Notes: generated from the letters alone by a model not told the origin. A stretch of 53,876 bases of DNA from Erythrobacter sp. (GCF_023653175.1 NZ_JAMNXL010000004.1:1-53876), one strand, 5' to 3'. Positions 33,769 to 42,774 are shown, counted from the first letter of the stretch. A program made the numbers and translations.

Positions 33769-36700
33769 GTGCAAATGGCCGATCATGGGATGAGTCGTTC
33801 TGCGAGTTGGCCGTTCGCGCAAGGCGAAATGGCCGCGCGCATCCGTGATCATGATTGGGGGGCCACCTCATTAGGGTCAGCTGACTGCTGGCCGCAATCG
33901 CTGCGCACGGCTGTGGACCTGATGCTCGACCTGCCCGCTGCGGCGATGATCCTTTGGGGACCGGAGCACGTCCAGATCTATAATGATGCCTATATCGCCA
34001 TCGCTCGTGACCGGCACCCTGGCCTGCTCGGCTGCCCCGTCGCAACAGGTTGGGCGGACGCCTACGACCCGGTGATCGCGCCGCTTCTGGAAAGTGCTCT
34101 CGCCGGACGGGCGACCAGGCTGACCGACTTCGTGGCGTCTCTCGCTGGACCGGACGGGCCAGAGGATCGGGTGTTCGACTCCGACTGGTCGCCGTTGCGC
34201 GACGAAACCGGAGCGGTCGCGGGCGCGCTCGAGATATTGGTCGAGGTAACCAGCCGGCACAAGGCCGAGGCTGTGCAGCGGGACAGCCAGGTCCGTCAGG
34301 CGTTCCTGCTGAAGCTCTCCGACGCTGTCCGGCCGCTCGTGGCTCCTGTCGAAATACAGGCCGAGACCACGCGCCTGCTGCGCGAGCATCTGAATGCGGG
34401 CTGGGCCTACTACGTTGATTGGGATCTGGACGGTAAGCACGGTCTGGTGCTCCGCGACAGCGTGAGAGAGGGGCTTCCTTCGTTTGCCGGCGCCCATGAT
34501 GTGTCTGACGCGCGAGGCTTCCTCGAACTCCTGACCGGCGGCGCGACGCGGACGGTGAGCGATTTCGCCAACTACGAACAGCTGCCCCGGCGTATCCGCC
34601 AGAGATTTGGCGGCTTGGGTCTTCGGTCGATGATGATGGCGCCCCTCGTCAAGCAGGGCCGTCTGATCGCCACCTTGTTCGTCGGCGACACGCAGATCCG
34701 GGAATGGTCCGAAAGCGAAGCGTCACTTCTCGTCGAAGTCGCCGAGCGCACCTGGGCCGCAATCGAGCGCGGGCGCGCCGAGGCGGCTGTGCGCCAGAGC
34801 GAACAGCAACTGCGAGACGTCCTCGATTCGATGTCGGAGGGTTTCGCGCTCTTCGATCCCGACTTCACCATCCGCGATGTCAATGCGGAGACGGTCCGGC
34901 TCGACGGGCGCGGGCGCGAGGCACTGATCGGGCGCAACCATTGGGAGGTCTTCCCGGGCACCGAGCACTCGCCGCTCGGGGAACTCTACAAGCAGGTCAT
35001 GCGCGACCGCGTGCCGCGGGACATCGAGTACGCACACGAGTGGCCCGACGGCAAAACGACGTGGGTGGAAGCGCGGGTTTACCCGACCACGCACGGCCGG
35101 ATCGCCTGTCAATGGCAGGACATCACCAGCCGCAGGCAAGCCAGAACGGCGCTGCACGATAGCGAGGAGCGCTTCCGCTCCCTTTTCGCGTCGTCACCCA
35201 CATCGTTCCTGATCCTCGATATCGACGCGCCGTTCTTTACCATAATCGACGTAAACGACGCCTATCTGGCCGCCACCATGCGGACGCGGGACGACCTGAT
35301 CGGACGCAGTCTGTTCGAAGCATTCCCCGACAATCCGGATGAATCCGACCCCGTCGGCGTGCGCACTCTGCGCGGCTCACTCGAAACCGTGCTGGCCACG
35401 CGCCGGGCAGACACCTTGCCCGATCTGAAATACGACGTCGCGCGGCCCGACGGATCATTCGAGCAACGGTGGTGGAGCCCCATCAACGCGCCGCTGCTCA
35501 GCGCGACTGGGGAGGTGACGGCCATCATCCACCACGTCAAGAACGTGACCGAACAATATCGCGCCCAAGAGGCACTGCGCCAGAGCGAAGAGCAGTTCCG
35601 CCGCTCCGTCCTTGACGCGCCAATTCCGGTCATCATGCACGCCGAGGATGGCGAGGTTTTGCAGATCAGCCGGTCTTGGACGGAGTTGACCGGCTATACG
35701 ATCGAGGACAGCGAAGTAATCCAGGGCTGGCTAACCCGGGCCTATGGCTACGGCGGCGAAAGCGTGCGCGACGCGATGAAGGAGCCTTTTGCGCCGCAGG
35801 AGGCCGAGCGGCCGATACGCGGTGTCGTGTTCCCAATTACCACCAGGCAGGGCGAGCAGAGGCATTGGTCGTTCAGTGCCTCGTCACCGGGCACGCTGGG
35901 CGACGGGCGGCGGTTCGTGATCGGCATGGCCGAAGACATAACCGAACGCTCGCAAGCCGAGGCGGCTCTGGTCGAGAGCGAAGCACTGTTCCGGACCCTG
36001 ACAGAGGCGATCGAGGACGTCTTCTATGTCCGCGATCTGGACGCTGAACGGCTGGATTACCTGAGCCCTGCCTATGAAGCGGTCTGGGGCCGGCCCGTGG
36101 CGCGGCTTATGGACGATCTGACCCGCTTCATTGACGCCATCCACCCCGACGACCGGGCCGCCGTCCGAGCCGATCTGGCGCGGCAGGCGCGGGGCGAGGC
36201 CGTACATTCGGAGTACCGCATCATTCGCCCTGACGGCGAGGTGCGCTGGATTTTGGACCGCTGCTTCCCCATGCCCGATGGAGGCCGCCGATTATCGGCG
36301 GGCGTCGCCTCAGACATTACCGAGCGCAAGATGGTTGAATCAGCCCTGCGCTCCAGTGAGGAACGGCTGCGCCTCGTGGTCGAGGGCGCACGCGACTACG
36401 CCATCTTCACCATCGATCCGGAGGGACGCGTCGTCGACTGGTATAGCGGGGCCGAACGGGTGTTCGGCTATTCGGCCGACGAGATTCGAGGGTATGGTGC
36501 AGAGTGCCTGTATACGCCCGAGGATCGCGCGCGCGGTGAGGACAGCAAGGAGCTTGCCCAAGCCTGCGAGACCGGCAGCGCGCCGAACATCCGCTGGCAT
36601 CCGCGCAAGGACGGAGGCCGCGTCTTCATTGAGGGCCACATCGTTGCACTGCGCGCCTCGGACGGCACGCTGAGGGGCTATCTCAAGATCGGACAGGATG

Positions 36701-37737
36701 TCACCGAGGCCAAGCGGGTGCAGCGGGCTTTGACCGAGAGCGAGGAACGGCTGCGCACGCTTACCGAAGGGATCCCGCAGCTCGTCTGGCGATCGGGCAA
36801 AGAGGGCCACTGGACTTGGTCAAGTCCGCAATGGCAGGCGTTTACGGGCCAAAACCTCAAAGCAAGCCTTGACCTTGGTTGGCTCGACGCTCTGCACCCC
36901 GATGATCGTGATGCTGCCATGCGGGCGTGGCGCAAAGCCGTGCCGGCCGACGGGGTCGACGTGGAATACAGGGTGCGCCGGAACACCGACGGTGCCTACA
37001 TCTGGCACCATACGCGCGCAGTGCCGGTGCGCGACCGGGATGGCCGGATCGCCGAGTGGCTGGGCACGACAACCGACGTTCAGGAACTCAAGGAGATGCA
37101 GGAGCGCCAGGCCGTGCTCGTCGCTGAACTCCAGCACCGGACGCAAAATCTGATGGCCGTGGTGCGCTCGATTTCGGAGAAGATCGCGCGTTCAAGCACC
37201 GACCTTGCAGATTTCCGTACCCGTTTCCGCGAGCGGCTCGAAGCACTGTCACGCGTGCAGGGTCTGCTATCCCGGCTGCAGGAGCACGATCGGGTAACCT
37301 TCGACAAGCTGGTCCAGACCGAACTGGCAGCCATGGGCTCAAGCGACCGAATAACGCTTGAGGGACCATCCGGCATTCGCCTGCGGTCATCGTCCGTGCA
37401 GACGCTGGCGCTGGTCTTGCACGAACTTGCGACCAATGCCGTAAAGTATGGCGCGCTCGGACAAGCAGATGCGCGTCTTGCCGTTACGTGGTGGCTCGTC
37501 CCGTCCCATGAGAGCGGCAGGCCGTGGCTGCACATCGACTGGCGCGAGAGTGGTGTCGTCATGCCGACCGCCGCTGAGTTCTCCGCGCGCGGAACCGGTC
37601 AGGGCCGCGAGCTGATCGAGAATGCCCCGGCATACCAGCTCGGCGGCACGACATCATTCGCGCTCGGACCGGACGGTGTACACTGCACCATGGCGGTTCC
37701 TGTTTCCTTCGACACCGTGAAAGAGAAACATGATTGA
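33769..37737 (+). CDS. Multi-PAS HWE-family histidine kinase
   Basis: 1322 aa from GTG 33769 (AGGA 8 bp upstream). Order: an N-terminal module containing DWGATSLGSADCWPQSLRTA and QIYNDAYIAIARDR, a GAF-like region (about 185-340), then six PAS repeats each opening with SExxxR near residues 343, 464, 605, 735, 862 and 989, with PAC-type ends such as EWLGTTTDVQELK. The kinase core is HWE: phospho-acceptor His1123 in VAELQHRTQNLMAVVRSI, N-box HELATNAVKYGALGQ at about 1217, and WRESG. No membrane segment, so it is cytosolic. Stacked PAS domains suggest several small-molecule, redox or light inputs; cofactors cannot be named. Its stop overlaps the response regulator start by 8 bp. Confidence 0.92.
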   Translation: MQMADHGMSRSASWPFAQGEMAARIRDHDWGATSLGSADCWPQSLRTAVDLMLDLPAAAMILWGPEHVQIYNDAYIAIARDRHPGLLGCPVATGWADAYDPVIAPLLESALAGRATRLTDFVASLAGPDGPEDRVFDSDWSPLRDETGAVAGALEILVEVTSRHKAEAVQRDSQVRQAFLLKLSDAVRPLVAPVEIQAETTRLLREHLNAGWAYYVDWDLDGKHGLVLRDSVREGLPSFAGAHDVSDARGFLELLTGGATRTVSDFANYEQLPRRIRQRFGGLGLRSMMMAPLVKQGRLIATLFVGDTQIREWSESEASLLVEVAERTWAAIERGRAEAAVRQSEQQLRDVLDSMSEGFALFDPDFTIRDVNAETVRLDGRGREALIGRNHWEVFPGTEHSPLGELYKQVMRDRVPRDIEYAHEWPDGKTTWVEARVYPTTHGRIACQWQDITSRRQARTALHDSEERFRSLFASSPTSFLILDIDAPFFTIIDVNDAYLAATMRTRDDLIGRSLFEAFPDNPDESDPVGVRTLRGSLETVLATRRADTLPDLKYDVARPDGSFEQRWWSPINAPLLSATGEVTAIIHHVKNVTEQYRAQEALRQSEEQFRRSVLDAPIPVIMHAEDGEVLQISRSWTELTGYTIEDSEVIQGWLTRAYGYGGESVRDAMKEPFAPQEAERPIRGVVFPITTRQGEQRHWSFSASSPGTLGDGRRFVIGMAEDITERSQAEAALVESEALFRTLTEAIEDVFYVRDLDAERLDYLSPAYEAVWGRPVARLMDDLTRFIDAIHPDDRAAVRADLARQARGEAVHSEYRIIRPDGEVRWILDRCFPMPDGGRRLSAGVASDITERKMVESALRSSEERLRLVVEGARDYAIFTIDPEGRVVDWYSGAERVFGYSADEIRGYGAECLYTPEDRARGEDSKELAQACETGSAPNIRWHPRKDGGRVFIEGHIVALRASDGTLRGYLKIGQDVTEAKRVQRALTESEERLRTLTEGIPQLVWRSGKEGHWTWSSPQWQAFTGQNLKASLDLGWLDALHPDDRDAAMRAWRKAVPADGVDVEYRVRRNTDGAYIWHHTRAVPVRDRDGRIAEWLGTTTDVQELKEMQERQAVLVAELQHRTQNLMAVVRSISEKIARSSTDLADFRTRFRERLEALSRVQGLLSRLQEHDRVTFDKLVQTELAAMGSSDRITLEGPSGIRLRSSSVQTLALVLHELATNAVKYGALGQADARLAVTWWLVPSHESGRPWLHIDWRESGVVMPTAAEFSARGTGQGRELIENAPAYQLGGTTSFALGPDGVHCTMAVPVSFDTVKEKHD

Positions 37738-38101
37738 TCGTACACTTCGCGACTGCCGCATTCTGGTCGTCGAGGACGAATACTTGCTGGCTGACGAGCT
37801 CCAAACCGACCTTGCAGATGCCGCAGCGATTGTTATCGGCCCTCTCGGCACGCTCGATCAGGCGTTTGAATTGATAAAGGCCGGAGGAAAGATCGACGGC
37901 GCAATTCTTGACGTCAACCTGTGCGGTGAGTTGGTCTATCCGGCCGCGGATCTGCTTTTGGAGCGAGCGGTGCCATTCGTGTTCGCGACAGGCTATGACG
38001 ATTCTGTAATTCCGAGCCGGTTCGCGGGGGTTGCTCGCTGCCCTAAGCCCGTGAACATCAGGCAAATCACGCAGGCACTCGGGCGCGATGCGGACAAATA
38101 A
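37730..38101 (+). CDS. Single-domain response regulator
   Basis: 123 aa from ATG 37730, overlapping the kinase stop by 8 bp (translational coupling). One receiver domain only: acidic pocket ILVVEDEYLL, phospho-acceptor Asp61 in GAILDVNLCGE, conserved Thr in FATGYDD and Lys106 in RCPKPVNI. With no output domain it must act through partners, as is usual for receivers paired with HWE kinases. It is the obvious phosphotransfer partner of the 33769 kinase. No DNA-binding gene follows directly, and the next sequence is a decayed peptidase gene. Confidence 0.93.
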   Translation: MIDRTLRDCRILVVEDEYLLADELQTDLADAAAIVIGPLGTLDQAFELIKAGGKIDGAILDVNLCGELVYPAADLLLERAVPFVFATGYDDSVIPSRFAGVARCPKPVNIRQITQALGRDADK

Positions 38102-38219
38102 GCGCTCCGCCGACGTTGAGCGACATGCATCTGTCGATACCAGCTGCATTTAATTTCGAAGATCGCTGAAGCTCGGCCCACCTTTATCGTGTCCTGTGCA
38201 CTGCTCAGCCAAGCAGGCG

Positions 38220-39280
38220 CTATTGCACCTGCTTGACCGTCAGCCCCGTCCACTTCGCCGCAAATGCCCAGAGATCGGCAGTTTCGGCGATGACTTTGTC
38301 GGTTGGCTTGCCCGAGCCATGGCCTGCGAGCGTCTCGATACGGACGAGGCGGGGACGCGCGCCGATGTCGACGGCCTGCAAGGCCCCCGCGTATTAGAAG
38401 GTATAGCCGGGCACGACCCGGTCGTCAGTGTCCGCAGTGGTCGCTAGGATCGCCGGGTAGCGCTGTCCCGCCCGGATGTTGTGATAGGGCGAATAGGCAT
38501 AGAGATTGCGGAAATCGGCCTCCTTGGAAGGGGCGCCGTAATCGACCACCCAAAAGCGTCCGGACGTGAACCTGTCGAAGCGCAGCATGTCCATGACGCC
38601 GAGCGCCGGCAGGGCGGCTGCGAACAGGTCCGGACGCTGATTCGTGACCGCGCCGACCAGCAGTCCGCCATTGGAACCGCCCTGGATCGCCAGCTGGTCC
38701 TGGCCCGTGATGCCCTCGGCGATCAGGAATTCGCCCGCGGCAATGAAATCATCAAAGCCGTTCTGCTTGTTGCCCAGCCGGTGAAAATAGACCTCATGGT
38801 TGAGGTAGGACGCCTGGAATTGCTGTCCTGCGGCAGGCTTCGGAAACCGGGAGTAATAAAACCCCGCGCCATCCTTGGCCCAGGCGACAACAGGGAAGCG
38901 GTCGCCTGTGATGCCCACTCGACAGTGTCGTCCAGAACCACGCCATTGTCCACATCGAGCACCTTGAGAGTGCGCCAGTCGGAGCCGCCGTCCTGAATGC
39001 TGTAGAGCATCCTTTTGCCGTCAGGGCTCGGCTCCCATTCGGCAAGCGCCGTCGCCCCGTCGCCCGACCACTGGTTGGGATCGATCAGCACACGGCTCTC
39101 GCCTGCGAGGCTGTCGCGCACGTACAGCACAGACTGGTTCTGCAACCCCGAATTGCGCCGGTAGAAATACCGCCCGCCCGCGCTCTGCGGCACCCCGACC
39201 CGCTCGAAATCGTACAGGGCCTTGAGATGCGAGGAGAAGATCGCACGGCCCGGCAGGGTTTCGAGATAGGCATCCGTCTT
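38220..39280 (-). pseudogene. Prolyl oligopeptidase remnant (in-frame stop, frameshift, missing N-terminus)
   Basis: Reading the minus strand gives clear prolyl oligopeptidase sequence in two frames. From about 39280: KTDAYLETLPGR, GRYFYRRNSGLQNQSVLYVR and DDTVEW; the frame then breaks near 38911-38918. The following frame gives [20 protein letters not shown], the nucleophile elbow [15 protein letters not shown], and [13 protein letters not shown], which ends in a TAA at 38396-38394 where relatives have a Lys codon. Beyond it the same frame continues as RPRLVRIETLAGHGSGKPTDK to a TAG at 38222-38220, including the catalytic His. The N-terminal part of the family protein, before KTDAYL, is absent. 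So the gene is truncated, frameshifted and stop-interrupted, and cannot make the enzyme. The product would have cleaved proline-containing peptides. Confidence 0.9.
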
Positions 39281-39360
39281 TCGAACGGCGCATGCTCCTG
39301 GCCATGCGGGCACGAGTTAAGAACCCTGCCGTGCGATCGGACCAGTAGTCTAACACCAGT

Positions 39361-39379
39361 AATGGCACTGAGTGCCATT
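39361..39379. promoter_or_regulatory. Perfect 19-bp palindrome upstream of the FixJ-like gene
   Basis: AATGGCACT-G-AGTGCCATT: perfect 9-bp arms around one base, 74 bp upstream of the regulator start and in the gap after the decayed peptidase gene. Long exact palindromes of this kind are typical of dimeric transcription-factor sites. The binder is unknown; either FixJ-like protein of this island is a candidate. Confidence 0.5.
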
Positions 39380-39453
39380 CGGGTGCTCACCCTTCCGGAT
39401 ATCGGGCAATGCGCTGCCGGGCTTTTGCACCGGAGCGCGATCTTGGATCAAAA

Positions 39454-40065
39454 ATGCTGCACGGAACCGTTTATGTGATCGACGATGACGCCGAGCTGCG
39501 CTCGTCGATGTTCGCCCTGTTACGTGCCTACAATGCCGAGGTGCGGGTGTTTAGGCAGGCGGAAGATTTTCTTGATGTGCTTTCGTCGCTCGAGCCCGGC
39601 TGTGTGATCGTCGACATCTGCATGCAGCCGATGTCGGGGCTCGACCTGATCCGCGAAATGAACCGGAGGGATTGCTTCTGGCCGATCGCGGCGATCACCG
39701 GGCACGGCGACATTCCGACCGCGGTCGAGGCGGTGAAGCTTGGGGCGATCGAGTTTCTGCAGAAGCCGTGGGCCGAGAGCGAACTAGTCGAGATATTGCA
39801 GGAAGGCTTTCGCCTGTTGCCCGAACGGATCGATCGTTCTCGCCAGGCCCGCGCTGCTCGCAAAGTCTTGTCGAAGCTCAGCCGGAGAGAGCGAGAAGTC
39901 TTTGACGGCGTGGCCAACGGCAGGACGACCAAGGAGATTGCTATGGCTCTGAAGCTCAGCCCGAGAACCGTCGAATCCTACCGGGTGCAGGTCATGGCCA
40001 AGACAGGAGCGGAGCGGGTGCAGGATCTATGGGCCCTGCACGCCATGCTGCCGAGCAAGACGTGA
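39454..40065 (+). CDS. FixJ-like response regulator (receiver + LuxR-type HTH)
   Basis: 203 aa from ATG 39454; the frame runs on upstream but residues before MLHGTVYVIDDDAEL are not family-like. The receiver has Asp10-12, phospho-acceptor Asp54 (VIVDICMQPMSG), a Thr in AITGHGD and Lys104 in EFLQKPW, the same numbering I recall for FixJ. The output is LuxR/FixJ HTH: LSKLSRREREVFDGVANG and TTKEIAMALKLSPRTVESYR. Its stop overlaps the GTG of the sensor kinase gene in a GTGA, so kinase and regulator are made together. The perfect palindrome upstream may be its own site. Confidence 0.92.
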   Translation: MLHGTVYVIDDDAELRSSMFALLRAYNAEVRVFRQAEDFLDVLSSLEPGCVIVDICMQPMSGLDLIREMNRRDCFWPIAAITGHGDIPTAVEAVKLGAIEFLQKPWAESELVEILQEGFRLLPERIDRSRQARAARKVLSKLSRREREVFDGVANGRTTKEIAMALKLSPRTVESYRVQVMAKTGAERVQDLWALHAMLPSKT

Positions 40066-41627
40066 CCATTGTCTTGCCTGGCACGCGCGGAGAGTGGATC
40101 CAGCGACAGGATTGGTCCGATCATGCATTTGGCCCGCTGGACCAATGGCCGATCGCCCTGCGGCTGCTGCTTGCATCGATTTTCCGGTCCAACTCCCCAA
40201 AGCTTCTGTTTTGGGGCGACGACCATGTCGCTTTCTACAACGATGCCTTTGCTGCCTTGTCTGCGGATCTCGGGATCGCCGAGCTTGGCCAGCCGTTCTG
40301 CCGGTTCGGCAAGGACATCTGGCAGCCGCTCGAACACCCCCTCGAACGGGCGATGCTCGGCGCGAGCTTCCAATCAGCACGGGTCCGGTTCGATGGGGCC
40401 GACGATCAGCTTCGCCGCTGTCTCCACCTGAGCCTGACCCCGATGTTCGATCCGGATGAACGCCCTGCCGGGGTGCTTGTCGACGCGCAGAATTGCGCGC
40501 ATGCCGGGCACACGACCGACGGGATGCTGCTGGAGCACAGCAGTCTTCAGGTTCTGCTTGCTGAAGCGCCAATCTTTGTCGCCTACGGGACGGGTTCGGA
40601 TTTCAAGATCGAATTCGCGAACAAGGCGTTTCAGGAATTGTTCGGAACCGCGCAGGACGAAGCGCCTACGCCGCCCGGCTCCCCGCCCGTTCCGGAATGG
40701 GACCAGTTCCAGCAAACCATCCAGCGCTGCTATTCGTCCGAGATCGCCTGCTCGGTCGAACGAGCAAAGTTCGAAAGCCGGGAGCCGCAAGGCAGCGCCG
40801 CAACCCACCGCTACGCCGATTTTCACTGTAATCCGATCAAGGGCGCAGACGGGAAAATCGCCGGTGTGCTTTGCACTGGCATCGACGTCACGGAGAAGGT
40901 TCTCGCGCAGAAAGAAAGCGACCGTCTCAGGCATCAGGTGCTTCACGCATCACGCATCAATGCGATGGGCACGATGGCGATGACGCTGGCCCATGAACTG
41001 AACCAGCCGCTGGCGGCGGCAATCAATTTTGCCGGGGCTTCCAGAAAGCTGATCGCGTCTGAGGAAGCAGAAACACGCGCGCGCGGTGAGGCCATGCTTG
41101 GTCGCACGATCGACCAAGTCTACCGCGCGGGCGAAATCATCAGGCGAATGCGTTCCATCATCCGCTCGGGAGCGGCGAACCGTCAGCCAATATGCGTGGA
41201 CGAAGCTGCAATCCACGCATGGCAATTGTTGGCGACCGAAACCGCCGACTTCACCTTCGACAGCGATATTGCCGAGGATGCACGGCTGGTTCTGGCTGAC
41301 GCTATCCAGCTCGAGCAGATCCTGATCAATTTGTTTCGCAATGCGATTGCTGCGTCCCAGGACGCAGTGTGCAAGCGGATCGAACTGAGTGCGCAAAGGG
41401 CCGGTTCAGGCACAATCCGCCTGCGGGTCCGCGATTATGGCTGCGGCCTTCCGGAAACGGCGGCGGATGATTTCCTGTCCACCGACGACTCGAGGAACCC
41501 GGAAGGACTTGGTGTCGGCTTGTTGCTCGCACGCACCCTGGCGAGCGCCAATGGGGGGAGCTTGCATGCCTTCAACGCCAAAGACGCAGGTGCCGTCTTC
41601 GACATCACGTTGGAGGCCGCAGATTGA
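40062..41627 (+). CDS. FixL-like PAS sensor histidine kinase
   Basis: 521 aa from GTG 40062, chosen for the 4-bp overlap with the regulator; an ATG at 40029 is also in frame. The N-terminal ~130 residues are a module with WSDHAFGPLDQWPIALRL and AFYNDAFAALSADLG that also opens the 33769 kinase. A PAS domain follows at about 165-290 (PIFVAYGTGSDFKIEFANKA ... GVLCTGIDVTEK). The kinase core is HisKA with His311 (LAHELNQPLAAAINFAG), the N-box LINLFRNAIAAS and G-boxes DYGCGLPE and GLGVGLLLAR. No membrane segment. I see no heme-binding His to identify an O2 sensor like FixL, so the signal is unknown. Confidence 0.92.
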   Translation: MTIVLPGTRGEWIQRQDWSDHAFGPLDQWPIALRLLLASIFRSNSPKLLFWGDDHVAFYNDAFAALSADLGIAELGQPFCRFGKDIWQPLEHPLERAMLGASFQSARVRFDGADDQLRRCLHLSLTPMFDPDERPAGVLVDAQNCAHAGHTTDGMLLEHSSLQVLLAEAPIFVAYGTGSDFKIEFANKAFQELFGTAQDEAPTPPGSPPVPEWDQFQQTIQRCYSSEIACSVERAKFESREPQGSAATHRYADFHCNPIKGADGKIAGVLCTGIDVTEKVLAQKESDRLRHQVLHASRINAMGTMAMTLAHELNQPLAAAINFAGASRKLIASEEAETRARGEAMLGRTIDQVYRAGEIIRRMRSIIRSGAANRQPICVDEAAIHAWQLLATETADFTFDSDIAEDARLVLADAIQLEQILINLFRNAIAASQDAVCKRIELSAQRAGSGTIRLRVRDYGCGLPETAADDFLSTDDSRNPEGLGVGLLLARTLASANGGSLHAFNAKDAGAVFDITLEAAD

Positions 41628-41680
41628 AATGCAGCGCCTGACATCACCCGTCGGGCCGCATCGGATGGAGTCGGCTTAAA

Positions 41681-42178
41681 ATGCTATGGCGCTGGATATA
41701 TGTGAGCCAATCGATGATCGGGGCTGAAACAGCGGACGCGGTCGTGGCGCGTATTCTCAAAGGATCGGCGGTGAACAACGCCGCTCTGGGCGTGACCGGT
41801 GCGCTGGTCATGGGCAGGGGACGATTTGCGCAATTCCTTGAGGGCAGCGAGGAGAGCATCCTGCATCTGAAAGGGCGCATTTCCGTCGATCGCAGGCACG
41901 CACAGGCAACCACCATCGAATTCGGAGGGGGGTACCAGGCCCGCCAATTTGCGGACTGGTCGCTGGCCTACGCCGGGCCCAGCAATTTCTTCGCCCAGAT
42001 CCTTGGCCGCGTGCAGCTCGGCCAAAGCCAGCAAAAGCCGTCCGTGCGGGACGATATACTGATGGTGTTTTCCGAGTTCGCCGCGACACCGCAGCCCGGT
42101 AGCGAAGCGCCGACGCCGGCCAAGGGAGCGCATCGAACCCCGCGCGCGTCTGACGAGGCAAGAGAATTGCGCAATTAA
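41681..42178 (+). CDS. BLUF-domain blue-light photoreceptor
   Basis: 165 aa from ATG 41681. The first ~100 residues are a BLUF domain: Tyr7 in WIYVSQS, Asn33 in SAVNNAALGVTGALVMG, and Gln51 in RFAQFLEGSEES are the conserved flavin-contacting residues, and FADWSLAY supplies Trp93. The usual Met two residues after this Trp (WSM) is replaced by Leu95. It should bind FAD non-covalently and signal blue light by hydrogen-bond rearrangement at Tyr/Gln. The C-terminal tail (~110-165) is low in structure. It lies between the FixL-like kinase and the second FixJ-like regulator, on the same strand with 53 and 11 bp gaps. There is no output domain, so it probably modulates a partner, perhaps the kinase or regulator. 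Confidence 0.92.
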   Translation: MLWRWIYVSQSMIGAETADAVVARILKGSAVNNAALGVTGALVMGRGRFAQFLEGSEESILHLKGRISVDRRHAQATTIEFGGGYQARQFADWSLAYAGPSNFFAQILGRVQLGQSQQKPSVRDDILMVFSEFAATPQPGSEAPTPAKGAHRTPRASDEARELRN

Positions 42179-42189
42179 GGGAGGCGCGA

Positions 42190-42774
42190 GTGAATGTATA
42201 TGTCGTTGACGACGACGCGGAACTCCGGGAATCGCTGGCCAGCTATCTTGGCGGATGCGGCTATGCCGTACAGATGTTCGCAAGCGGGGCGGCATTTCTG
42301 TCTGTGGCCGAGGACCTGACGCCGGGGTGCATAGTGCTAGATCTCCGGATGCCCGATCTGGACGGTCTGGCGCTCCAGCGGGCGCTCTGCGAGATGCAGA
42401 GCGGCCATCAGATCGTCCTTCTGAGCGGTTACGGCGAGGTCCAACAGGCGGTCCGCGCCATCCGCGCAGGCGCGATCGATTTCCTCACCAAGCCTTGCCC
42501 GCCCGAGCAAGTGCTGGGCGCGGTCGAACATGCGCGGGCCAACCTTGCGCAGGTCAGACAGCGGGAGGATGCGAAGATTCTTCTCAAACGCCTGACGGAA
42601 CGAGAGCAGGCGATCCTCCACGCCTCGGCCGGCGGCAAGGCGAGCAAACAGGTGGCGCATGAGTTGAGCCTGAGCATTCGGACGATTGAAGCGCACCGAT
42701 CGCGCATCATCCACAAGCTGGGAGCGCAGAACTTCGCCGGCGCTCTATTGATCGCACAGGGTTGCGATAGCTGA
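42190..42774 (+). CDS. FixJ-like response regulator
   Basis: 194 aa from GTG 42190, with a very good ribosome site GGGAGG 5 bp upstream. The receiver holds the acidic pair at 7-9 (YVVDDDAELR), Asp51 in CIVLDLRMPDLDG, a Ser/Gly in LLSGYGE and Lys101 in DFLTKPCPPEQ. The C-terminus is a LuxR-type HTH (LTEREQAILHASAGGKAS then QVAHELSLSIRTIEAHR). It differs clearly from the regulator at 39454, so this is a paralogue, not a copy. It is 11 bp downstream of the BLUF gene and probably in one transcript with it and the kinase. DNA targets unknown. Confidence 0.92.
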   Translation: MNVYVVDDDAELRESLASYLGGCGYAVQMFASGAAFLSVAEDLTPGCIVLDLRMPDLDGLALQRALCEMQSGHQIVLLSGYGEVQQAVRAIRAGAIDFLTKPCPPEQVLGAVEHARANLAQVRQREDAKILLKRLTEREQAILHASAGGKASKQVAHELSLSIRTIEAHRSRIIHKLGAQNFAGALLIAQGCDS

